From: an uncultured Oscillospiraceae bacterium
Lineage (GTDB): Bacteria > Bacillota > Clostridia > Oscillospirales > Ruminococcaceae
NCBI GenBank assembly: GCA_950097605.1
Contig: CATNEU010000132.1
Location: forward strand, 1-5,211
DNA length: 5,211 nt
Direction: 5' to 3'
The notes beneath the pieces were generated by a model. That model searched no databases. It was not told where the DNA came from and saw only the letters and a program-made list of their open reading frames with translations. Below, one piece after another: positions 1-4,271 of this stretch (positions within the stretch are counted from its first letter, which is position 1; every line of letters starts with the position of its first letter). The position numbers were made by a program, and so were the translations under genes.

Positions 1-365
1 TAATCGACGGCGTGACCGTGGCGACGGGAACCGAGTACACAATCAGCCGGAGCGGCCTCACGGTTGTGAGAATCTACGACGTGGCGGGCAACTACGGCGG
101 CGTGTACAAGGCGAACATCGACAAGAGTGCGCCGGTGCTCTCGGCAGTGGTCGAGGGAACGAACAAGGCGGTGGAAAACGGCGCGACGGTGAAACAGAAC
201 GTGACCGTGAAAACCAGCAAGGCCTCGTATTTCATCGTGAACGATGGGGAGCCGACGGCGAGAGCGAACTTTGTGAAGCTCAAGGCGTCGGGGACCTATA
301 CGGTCAAGGCGGTGGATATGCTCGGCAACGTCTCCGAAGTGTTCACCGTGACAATTCAAAAGTAA
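1..365 (+). CDS. Surface/secreted protein with Ig-like repeats, C-terminal end (5' partial)
   Basis: The reading frame is open from the left edge (first full codon at position 3) to TAA at 363-365, so this is the last 120 or so residues of a longer protein. A GTG at position 12 is in frame, but it lies inside the fold and is not a credible start. The visible part looks like the end of one beta-sandwich repeat (VRIYDVAGNYGG, then NIDKSAPVLSAV as linker) followed by a complete second one ending YTVKAVDMLGNVSEVFTVTI. The recurring 'D-x-x-GN-x' turn before the last strand and the 'DKxAP' linker are typical of bacterial Ig-like repeats in extracellular proteins. Thr, Val and Lys dominate and there is no cysteine. 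The protein ends with the fold: no LPxTG motif, hydrophobic tail or SLH repeat is seen, so any cell-wall anchor must be further upstream. The substrate or adhesion partner cannot be inferred. Confident as a surface-type protein, not as to function. Confidence 0.8.
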   Translation, partial: IDGVTVATGTEYTISRSGLTVVRIYDVAGNYGGVYKANIDKSAPVLSAVVEGTNKAVENGATVKQNVTVKTSKASYFIVNDGEPTARANFVKLKASGTYTVKAVDMLGNVSEVFTVTIQK

Positions 366-414
366 ATATGGGAAAGATGTAAAAACTGCTGTGCATTTGC
401 AGAGTGGAAGCAAC

Positions 415-456
415 AAAAAGGGAACCGGCGTATGAAAAACGCCGGTTCCCTTTTTT
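415..456. terminator. Bidirectional intrinsic terminator between convergent genes
   Basis: An 11-bp perfect stem (GGGAACCGGCG at 420-430, CGCCGGTTCCC at 440-450) encloses a 9-nt loop. On the plus strand it is followed by T6 (451-456), ending the Ig-like gene. On the minus strand it is followed by the complement of A5 (415-419), so it can also end the repressor transcript, whose stop codon lies at 471-473. Confidence 0.9.
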
Positions 457-470
457 GCAGTGGATCCGGA

Positions 471-1214
471 TTATAATTCCCGCTGCAGTTTGCCGATGAC
501 AAGGCCCATACAGTAAATGCTGTCGCCCTCCCGCAAAGGGATATCGGCATAGGCGGGGTTTTTGGAAATCAACCGGTTTTCTCCAAGCTGTTTGATATAC
601 AACTGTCCGTTTACGATAAAAATACCAATCTCGCCAGGTTCCACAATCGGCTGGGATTTAATCAGCACCGTGTCGCCGTCCGAGAAATCGGGCTCCATAC
701 TGCTTCCCGAAACGGGAACTGCAAAATCCGCCCGCATGGTCATGGCGTTTGCCGGGGCCTGCACGGCGGTTTTTTGCACGTCGGAGAAAAACATGCCGCT
801 GCCGGCCGAGGCGGGGAAGTTGTATGCGTCGATGCTGATGACATTGTCCTGCACGAGGGGAAAGACCGTGTTGAGCATGCGCTCATGCTCTTTGTCGAGA
901 ACCAGGTCCACCAGTTGGCGGCCGTGATCGTCCAGGGCACGGTATTTAAGCAGCAATTGCTGCTCACCGGCGTCTGGAGACGTTGCGGGGGAAGTGCCGC
1001 CAACCTGCGCTGCGCGCATATTGTCCTGAAACAGATAGTTGGCGTCGCATCCCAAAGCGCGAAAAAGCTCAAACAGAATGGGCTCTTTGGGAAAACTGAT
1101 GTTGTTTTCATAATTGGAGATGGCGGAAATTGTCACGCCGACCATATCGGCCAACTGGCCGCGTGAGAGGCCGAGATTTTCACGCGCATCCCGTATGCGG
1201 TTTCCTATACTCAT
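471..1214 (-). CDS. CI/LexA-like phage repressor: XRE helix-turn-helix plus S24 autoprotease
   Basis: This 247-residue protein is a complete two-domain repressor. Residues 5-60 form an XRE/Cro-CI helix-turn-helix (helix 2 from about Q20-LADMVG, recognition helix T28-ISAISNYE). Residues 82-112 hold the linker common to Firmicute S24 repressors (LLLKYRALDDHGRQLVDLVL). Residues 130-247 are the S24 peptidase domain: cleavage motif SAGSG with Ala137-Gly138, catalytic serine in SGSSMEP (Ser172), and catalytic lysine in LYIKQL (Lys208). All parts needed for RecA-stimulated self-cleavage appear intact. By family, it binds operators as a dimer and is lost after DNA damage; both roles are inferred here. 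The start is ATG at 1214-1212, with AAGAAGG (complement of 1224-1230) nine bases upstream. It is divergent from the small-gene operon, with three inverted repeats between that are its likely operators. It could be a prophage or an ICE repressor; the sequence alone does not separate them. Confidence 0.95.
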   Translation of the reverse strand: MSIGNRIRDARENLGLSRGQLADMVGVTISAISNYENNISFPKEPILFELFRALGCDANYLFQDNMRAAQVGGTSPATSPDAGEQQLLLKYRALDDHGRQLVDLVLDKEHERMLNTVFPLVQDNVISIDAYNFPASAGSGMFFSDVQKTAVQAPANAMTMRADFAVPVSGSSMEPDFSDGDTVLIKSQPIVEPGEIGIFIVNGQLYIKQLGENRLISKNPAYADIPLREGDSIYCMGLVIGKLQREL

Positions 1215-1216
1215 GA

Positions 1217-1223
1217 TTCGACA
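1217..1223 (-). promoter_or_regulatory. Perfect 0A-box heptamer (TGTCGAA) at the repressor translation start
   Basis: The minus strand reads TGTCGAA between the Shine-Dalgarno and the ATG of the repressor gene. This matches the Spo0A binding core TGNCGAA. I found no other exact TGTCGAA in the window on either strand, though degenerate TGNCGAA matches occur inside genes. Its place in the control region of a locus that encodes a Spo0A C-terminal-domain protein makes it notable. A single heptamer can be chance. Confidence 0.4.
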
Positions 1224-1237
1224 CCTTCTTTACTGTG

Positions 1238-1266
1238 ATGGTACCATATTCTGTGCCGGAAATCAA
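1238..1266 (-). promoter_or_regulatory. Weak candidate promoter for the repressor gene (PRM-like)
   Basis: On the minus strand TTGATT (1266-1261) and TACCAT (1243-1238) are separated by 17 bp. The -10 is poor, and the start site would lie at about 1231, next to the ribosome binding site. The operator at 1274-1288 would sit just upstream of this -35, a position from which a CI-type protein could activate its own gene. The hexamers are weak, so this is tentative. Confidence 0.35.
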
Positions 1267-1273
1267 GTTGTTA

Positions 1274-1288
1274 TACAAGAAACTTGTA
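1274..1288. promoter_or_regulatory. Repressor operator O1 (perfect palindrome)
   Basis: TACAAGAAACTTGTA is a perfect 6-3-6 inverted repeat centred at 1281. It lies just upstream of the -35 box of the rightward promoter and upstream of the candidate leftward promoter. It shares its half-site (ACAAG/CTTGT) with two further copies downstream. Confidence 0.85.
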
Positions 1289-1297
1289 AAGAAAAGA

Positions 1298-1326
1298 TTG
1301 ACATTACAAGATAGTTGTGATATTAT
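1298..1326 (+). promoter_or_regulatory. Near-consensus sigma-A promoter of the small-gene operon (PR-like)
   Basis: TTGACA (1298-1303), a 17-bp spacer and TATTAT (1321-1326) give an almost ideal housekeeping promoter, with a start site expected near 1333. Operator O2 fills the spacer, while O1 and O3 lie directly upstream and downstream, so a bound repressor would exclude RNA polymerase. A strong promoter embedded in operators is typical of a tightly repressed phage early promoter. Confidence 0.9.
1305..1319. promoter_or_regulatory. Repressor operator O2 (imperfect, within the promoter spacer)
   Basis: TACAAGATAGTTGTG is centred at 1312. The ACAA/TTGT core of both half-sites is kept but the outer and inner positions deviate, so it is probably a weaker site than O1. 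It sits exactly between the -35 and -10 boxes. Confidence 0.75.
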
Positions 1327-1334
1327 AGAGTCGT

Positions 1335-1349
1335 AACAGGAAACTTGTT
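1335..1349. promoter_or_regulatory. Repressor operator O3 (near-perfect, at the transcript start)
   Basis: AACAGGAAACTTGTT is centred at 1342. Five of six half-site positions are symmetric and the central AAACTTGT is identical to O1. It covers the first transcribed bases of the rightward operon. Confidence 0.8.
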
Positions 1350-1399
1350 AAATTATATGGCAACGACAACAGGGAAACGCACAAAGGAGGTGGATTTGC

Positions 1400-1531
1400 A
1401 TGCGGTTTATACTGCCCGACGCGGCGTTGCTGCCGGTTGGCATTCTGGCTTCGCTCGCACTCAGTTGCATACTTTACTGGGTGCTGGAGGGCGTTTTAAC
1501 GCTGGTGCGGAGATGGCGCAGCCGGTTGTGA
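1400..1531 (+). CDS. Small membrane protein, 43 residues, first gene of the operon
   Basis: An ATG at 1400 follows AAGGAGG (1384-1390) by nine bases, the best ribosome binding site of the operon, and the frame ends at TGA 1529-1531. The product has a short polar start, one hydrophobic stretch at about residues 10-36 (ALLPVGILASLALSCILYWV and onward) long enough to cross the membrane once, and a strongly basic tail (RRWRSRL). By the positive-inside rule the C-terminus should face the cytoplasm. I do not recognise the family. Its size, single span and basic tail resemble many small phage membrane proteins, including holin-like and toxin-like peptides, but nothing proves such a role. The longer frame at 1345-1611 overlaps it, lacks a ribosome binding site and was not chosen. 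Confidence 0.7.
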   Translation: MRFILPDAALLPVGILASLALSCILYWVLEGVLTLVRRWRSRL

Positions 1532-1696
1532 GTGCACTACATAAAAAGGAAAAACTGTCCGGCAATCGTACCGGGAGAAGGGACGTATCCGGACGAAAGG
1601 AAGGGCTATGAAAAAGAAGCTTGTGCGCACCTCGCCCGATGCGTTCGCACGGCTGCTGCCGAAAACGGTGCTGTATGCCAGACCAGCGGACTTTGA
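1532..1696 (+). CDS. Possible overlapping small ORF, 54 residues (doubtful)
   Basis: A GTG at 1532 directly abuts the stop codon of the small membrane protein gene and opens a frame ending at TGA 1694-1696. The translation has a protein-like core (CPAIVPGEGTYPDERKGYE followed by KEACAHLARC) with four cysteines. No good ribosome binding site precedes the GTG, so translation would depend on coupling to the upstream stop. It overlaps the start of the better supported 80-residue gene by 89 bases. It could be a real short gene, the remains of one fused or truncated by deletion, or chance. Confidence 0.25.
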   Translation: MHYIKRKNCPAIVPGEGTYPDERKGYEKEACAHLARCVRTAAAENGAVCQTSGL

Positions 1697-1850
1697 AAAA
1701 ACCGGGCGGCTCCGGCGGGTGCAGATCCTGCAAAAGTATGGCCGCTTTGCGCTTTGCGTCTATCAAACGCAGTGCGGCGCAGTACGGGAATGTTTTTTTC
1801 CAAATGAATTGTATCAAATAGAGGAGGAACAGAGATGGACAATGTTTTGA
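1608..1850 (+). CDS. Uncharacterised basic 80-residue protein of phage-operon type
   Basis: The ATG at 1608 follows a purine-rich AAAGGAAGGG (1596-1605) and the gene ends at TGA 1848-1850, overlapping the Spo0A-like gene by 16 bases. The N-terminus is basic (MKKKLVR). Residues 21-70 read like a small beta-rich fold: VLYARPADFEKTGRLRRVQI, a short turn, then RFALCVYQTQCG and a conserved-looking CFFPNEL. Two cysteines (C50, C56) are near each other and C62 follows. There is no signal peptide or membrane segment, so it should be cytoplasmic. The pattern 'DF-x3-G-x(4)-V-x-IL ... FALC' gives me the impression of a family of short proteins in clostridial phage operons, but I cannot name it. Nucleic-acid binding is possible given the charge, but this is a guess. 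Confidence 0.7.
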   Translation: MKKKLVRTSPDAFARLLPKTVLYARPADFEKTGRLRRVQILQKYGRFALCVYQTQCGAVRECFFPNELYQIEEEQRWTMF

Positions 1851-2230
1851 AATGTTTTGATGAAGTGACCAGTGCGCTGATGGCACTGCGGGCCAGCCTG
1901 ATGCAGCGGGATACGGGGGAGAAACGTCCTTCAGCCGCTTCGGTGCTGGCGGCAAACGGTTTCCGCCGCTGCGGCGCGGGATTCAATTATCTGTGCAGGG
2001 CGGTGGAGCTGTATCAGGAGATGTCTGGAAAACCGGCAATTGGAAAGCTGTATGAAGAGGTGGCCCGGAGCTTTGACACGACGGCGCAGCGGGTGGAACG
2101 GGGCATTCGGCATGTAATTGAAAAGAATTTCAAGGAGCATCCGGAATACCTGTTGTTTTCCAGCTACAGCAAAAAGCCGCCGAACCGAGAGATTATCGCG
2201 GCGCTGCACTATGAGTGGGAGGAACTCTGA
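1835..2230 (+). CDS. Stand-alone Spo0A C-terminal-domain DNA-binding protein
   Basis: The 131-residue product matches the DNA-binding effector domain of Spo0A over residues 33-131, with no receiver domain in front. Visible landmarks are the helix with GFNYLCRAVELY (compare Spo0A GYQYLREAI), KLYEEVARSFDTTAQRVERG (compare Spo0A IAKKFNTTPSRVERA) running into IRHVIEKNF, and the tail KKPPNREIIAAL (compare KPTNSEFIAMVAD). The helix-turn-helix with the DNA-reading TTAQRVERGIRH (82-93) is intact. Residues 1-32 are unlike the Spo0A receiver and are too short for one, so phosphorylation control should be absent. The start ATG at 1835 has GAGGAGG (1821-1827) seven bases upstream, inside the preceding gene, so translation is probably coupled. 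By family it should bind 0A-box-like DNA (TGNCGAA). One such site lies at the repressor start. Domain call is firm; target and role are inferred. Confidence 0.9.
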   Translation: MDNVLKCFDEVTSALMALRASLMQRDTGEKRPSAASVLAANGFRRCGAGFNYLCRAVELYQEMSGKPAIGKLYEEVARSFDTTAQRVERGIRHVIEKNFKEHPEYLLFSSYSKKPPNREIIAALHYEWEEL

Positions 2231-2260
2231 TCCACGGACATTTGAGAAGGAGGGGGCATC

Positions 2261-2476
2261 ATGGGCCGATATGAATTGAGCGAGCGCTATGAGGCGGCGA
2301 TGCAGGAGGTTTTGGACCGCCTTTCAGCGGACGAGCTGGATAAAGCGCGGTTTGACGACCTGCGCTGCAAGCTGCTGGAACTGATCGAAAGCCTGCCGGA
2401 GGAGAATCCGGCTGTAGCGCCGCTCTATGGGATTTACAGCAGTTTGTGTCCCTTGTTTTCGCACATCCGGCGGTAA
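2261..2476 (+). CDS. Uncharacterised 71-residue acidic helical protein
   Basis: ATG at 2261 follows AAGGAGG (2247-2253) by seven bases, and the frame ends at TAA 2474-2476. The protein is mostly predicted helix: a charged, acidic first half (YELSERYEAAMQEVLDRLSA, then DELDKARFDDL), a second amphipathic helix (LLELIESLPEE) and a more hydrophobic end (PLYGIYSSLCPLFSHIRR). There is no signal peptide, and the last segment is too short and polar to be a clear membrane span. It lies 30 bases after the Spo0A-like gene on the same transcript. I do not recognise the family. Protein-protein interaction is the most that can be suggested. Confidence 0.75.
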   Translation: MGRYELSERYEAAMQEVLDRLSADELDKARFDDLRCKLLELIESLPEENPAVAPLYGIYSSLCPLFSHIRR

Positions 2477-2536
2477 CAGCCAATGCCGGAGACCGGGAAA
2501 CGGGGGCTGCGCACAGAAAAACAGAGGTAGGTGGAT

Positions 2537-2737
2537 ATGGGCATTATAAAGGATTTAAACGATTGGGAGCGGGTGCAGGCTGCGTATAGCCGGTTGGCCA
2601 AACAGCCCAACCACACCTCCCGTGACCTCGAGCTGATGCAGCTATACCAGGCGGCGCTTTTGCAGCTTCGGGAAAAGACCAAGCCGGTACGGAAAGAAAA
2701 AGAGACGAACGGGGAGGAAACCCACCATGAATTTTAG
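2537..2737 (+). CDS. Uncharacterised 66-residue charged helical protein
   Basis: Two starts are possible in this frame. ATG 2537 is preferred because AGAGG (2523-2527) is nine bases away, while GTG 2531 would leave only three. The frame ends at TAG 2735-2737 and overlaps the next gene by 11 bases. Residues 1-48 look like two amphipathic helices (IIKDLNDWERVQAAYSRLAK and LELMQLYQAALLQLREK) joined by a polar loop. The last 18 residues are highly charged and probably disordered (KEKETNGEETHHEF). No known motif is seen. Tight coupling to the ArpU-like gene hints that the two proteins act together. Confidence 0.7.
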   Translation: MGIIKDLNDWERVQAAYSRLAKQPNHTSRDLELMQLYQAALLQLREKTKPVRKEKETNGEETHHEF

Positions 2738-3110
2738 AGTTCTGGCGGAAGAAGAGCTCAGAAACTATGCAGCGAAGCGGGAGACACTGGAGAGACTCCA
2801 AAAACAATCCGCGTTTTTGGGGCAGGTGGCCCAGAATTTTTATGGACAAATGGTCTTGCTGCCGGACCGTCGGGAAATCGAGGAACGGATCGAACGCATG
2901 CGCCGCGAGGTCAGCATGGTGGAGCGCGCGCTTCGTCAGCTCGACCGGCCGGAGTACATGGTGCTGGAAAAAATGTTTTTTCGGCCGGAAAAGCATGCTG
3001 CTGAGCGGTTGATGAACGATTTGGGATATGAAAAGGCGTCGATTTATCGGATGAAGGAGGAAGCGCTGATCAAGTTTACACGGAGCTTGTTCGGATTTGT
3101 GGAGACCTGA
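2727..3110 (+). CDS. Phage ArpU/RinA-like transcriptional regulator (sigma region 4-like)
   Basis: The 127-residue product begins at ATG 2727, nine bases after GGGGAGG (2711-2717), and ends at TGA 3108-3110. Residues 5-70 form a long coiled-coil-like helical arm with many Glu and Arg (REIEERIERMRREVSMVERA). Residues 71-123 form a helix-turn-helix resembling sigma-70 region 4 and the late-gene regulators of Gram-positive phages: LDRPEYMVLEKMFF, then AAERLMNDLGYEKASIYRMK and EEALIKFTRSLFG. The 'YxxxSIYRxKxxALxxF' pattern followed by a terminal 'LxG' is typical of ArpU/RinA-type and short phage sigma-like proteins. Such proteins usually close the early or middle gene block and switch on late genes. 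No late gene follows here, so its target must be elsewhere or lost. The family call is by motif, without a database check. Confidence 0.75.
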   Translation: MNFRVLAEEELRNYAAKRETLERLQKQSAFLGQVAQNFYGQMVLLPDRREIEERIERMRREVSMVERALRQLDRPEYMVLEKMFFRPEKHAAERLMNDLGYEKASIYRMKEEALIKFTRSLFGFVET

Positions 3111-3213
3111 AGCGGCAGATCCCGTCCTGTGCCGGTGGGGACCGATAGAGAAAACGGCTGCTTGCAAGCTGGGTGGAACAGACCGGCTGGCAGGTTTTCG
3201 GTTTACCGGGAAT
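3111..3213. other. Non-coding 3' region of the small-gene operon
   Basis: About 100 bases separate the ArpU-like stop codon from the long inverted repeat. I see no credible gene, tRNA or promoter. A GGGTGGAAC stretch (3170-3178) recalls the T-box consensus, but the rest of that riboswitch is absent. Confidence 0.5.
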
Positions 3214-3267
3214 CAACGCAAACACGGTCAAAAAAGCGGCAATGCTTTTTTGGCCGTGTTTGCGTTG
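3214..3267. repeat. 24-bp near-perfect inverted repeat (long hairpin) after the operon
   Basis: The left arm 3214-3237 and right arm 3244-3267 are complementary over all 24 positions except one, which would be a G-U pair in RNA (T3228 with G3253). The loop is six bases (GGCAAT). The arms carry A6 (3230-3235) and T6 (3246-3251) inside the stem. No T-tract follows the right arm, which continues CAGGAAAATT, so it is not a standard intrinsic terminator. It sits where the operon should end. It may be an atypical terminator or RNA-stabilising/RNase III hairpin, or the remnant of a palindromic repeat element. Confidence 0.85.
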
Positions 3268-3310
3268 CAGGAAAATTAACAATAACCTGGCCATCTTGCT
3301 TGCACAGATG

Positions 3311-3319
3311 TGCTATAAT
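3311..3319 (+). promoter_or_regulatory. Extended -10 promoter for thyX
   Basis: TGCTATAAT (3311-3319) is a perfect TGnTATAAT extended -10. No good -35 box is found 16-18 bp upstream (CCATCT with a 17-bp spacer), which is acceptable for this promoter class. The start site would be near 3326, giving a leader of about 70 bases before thyX and separating it from the phage-like operon. Confidence 0.75.
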
Positions 3320-3361
3320 AAATACAATACCCTGTGTGGCAGTGGTAAAATTGATACGGAC

Positions 3362-3378
3362 CAGGCCTGGAAGGCCTG
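3362..3378 (+). other. Small hairpin just upstream of the thyX ribosome binding site
   Basis: CAGGCC (3362-3367) and GGCCTG (3373-3378) can pair over a five-base loop, ending six bases before GGAGG at 3385. A competing palindrome CCAGGCCTGG (3361-3370) overlaps it. It may affect translation of thyX or may be chance; it matches no known riboswitch. Confidence 0.3.
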
Positions 3379-3395
3379 CTAATCGGAGGATGAAA

Positions 3396-4166
3396 ATGGC
3401 AAATGTATGTTTGCTGGCGCATACGCCGGCTCCTGAAAAAACTGTGGCGGCAGCGGCGCGGCTGTGCTATTCGCCGGCTTCAATCGGTGATTTAACGCAG
3501 AGCATCACAGAGGAAAAAGCCGCCGGCTTTGTGGAAATGCTCGCCGAGATCGGCCACGAAAGCCCGATCGAGCACGCTTCGTTTACATTTGGAATCGAGG
3601 GGGTTTCCCGTTCGCTGCTCGCGCAGATCACAAGGCACCGGCTTGCGTCGTTTTCGGTGCAGAGCCAGCGGTATGTCAAAGAAGGCGTGTTTTCCTTTGT
3701 GATCCCGCCCGAAATTGAACAGGAACCCGCGGCCAGAGAGGTGTTTTTGGAGGCCATGAAAAACGACGCCGCGCAGTATAACCAGCTTGCGGATATCCTG
3801 CAAGCCAAACACAAGGCGGCGTTTCTTGCGCGGGGACAGGACGAAAAAACAGCCGCGCGCAACGCCGAAAAAAAGGCGATTGAAGACGCGCGCTTCGTGC
3901 TGCCCAACGCCTGCGAAACCAAAATGGTGGTGACGATGAACGCGCGCAGCCTGCTCAATTTTTTCCGGCACCGCTGCTGCAACCGCGCCCAGTGGGAAAT
4001 CCGAGACGTTGCCGAGCAGATGCTCCGTCTTTGTCTGGAGGCCGCGCCGCACCTGTTTGCGCATGCGGGCCCGCCCTGCGCCGACGGCGGCTGCCCGGAG
4101 GGCAAAATGAGCTGCGGCGAGATGGCCGCGGTGCGCAGGCGGTACCAGAGCCTGCGCGGCCGGTAA
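3396..4166 (+). CDS. thyX: Flavin-dependent thymidylate synthase ThyX
   Basis: ThyX converts dUMP to dTMP in the cytoplasm, using FAD, NADPH and methylene-tetrahydrofolate as carbon donor. It replaces ThyA in many anaerobes. The 256-residue protein carries the diagnostic RHRX7S motif: R80-HRLASFSVQS90 followed by QRY. Other family landmarks are the His-rich GHESPIEHASFTF (53-65), LPNACETKMVVTMNARSL (169-186) and FFRHRCCNRAQWEIR (189-203), the last holding folate/dUMP-site residues. The C-terminal tail AGPPCADGGCPEGKMSCG has the three-cysteine pattern known from clostridial ThyX. Length fits the family. The open frame reaches back to 3129, but ATG 3396 is the start: GGAGG (3385-3389) lies six bases before it, while the in-frame ATG at 3390 directly abuts that site. 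It has its own promoter and is probably a host housekeeping gene. Confidence 0.97.
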   Translation: MANVCLLAHTPAPEKTVAAAARLCYSPASIGDLTQSITEEKAAGFVEMLAEIGHESPIEHASFTFGIEGVSRSLLAQITRHRLASFSVQSQRYVKEGVFSFVIPPEIEQEPAAREVFLEAMKNDAAQYNQLADILQAKHKAAFLARGQDEKTAARNAEKKAIEDARFVLPNACETKMVVTMNARSLLNFFRHRCCNRAQWEIRDVAEQMLRLCLEAAPHLFAHAGPPCADGGCPEGKMSCGEMAAVRRRYQSLRGR

Positions 4167-4221
4167 ATACCGGCGGATTCGGATATTGCAGCAGGCCGGG
4201 CGGCTCTGATGCGTTTTGCAT

Positions 4222-4258
4222 GCGGGGGAAGCGGTTTTTCTGAAATCCTTCCGCCCGC
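4222..4258. terminator. Possible weak hairpin after thyX
   Basis: GCGGGGGAAG (4222-4231) can pair with CTTCCGCCCGC (4248-4258) with one bulged base around a 16-base loop that contains T5. No T-tract follows the stem, so termination is uncertain. It is the only hairpin I see between thyX and the next promoter. Confidence 0.3.
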
Positions 4259-4271
4259 GCGCACGATTCTG

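Noticed and set aside
562..1166. Plus-strand frames of 121 and 130 codons opposite the repressor gene
   Set aside because: They are antisense shadows of the repressor, which has intact helix-turn-helix and S24 motifs. They lack convincing ribosome binding sites.
1215..1399. A Firmicute LexA (SOS) box of the CGAAC-n4-GTTCG type in the divergent control region
   Set aside because: No such sequence was found. The palindromes present have a different core (ACAAG/CTTGT), pointing to the local repressor and not host LexA.
1345..1611. An 88-codon open frame beginning TTG 1345 (or ATG 1357)
   Set aside because: No ribosome binding site at a proper distance, and it begins inside operator O3. The frame overlaps the 43-residue membrane-protein gene, which has an ideal AAGGAGG, and its translation shows no domain-like pattern.
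3170..3267. Possible T-box leader (GGGTGGAAC followed by a long hairpin)
   Set aside because: Only part of the T-box consensus is present. There is no room for the specifier stem after the ArpU-like stop, no terminator T-tract, and the next gene is thyX rather than an amino-acid gene.
3129..3395. An 89-codon N-terminal extension of ThyX
   Set aside because: The frame is open, but it runs through the long inverted repeat and the thyX promoter. GGAGG at 3385-3389 places the start at ATG 3396, which gives the normal family length.
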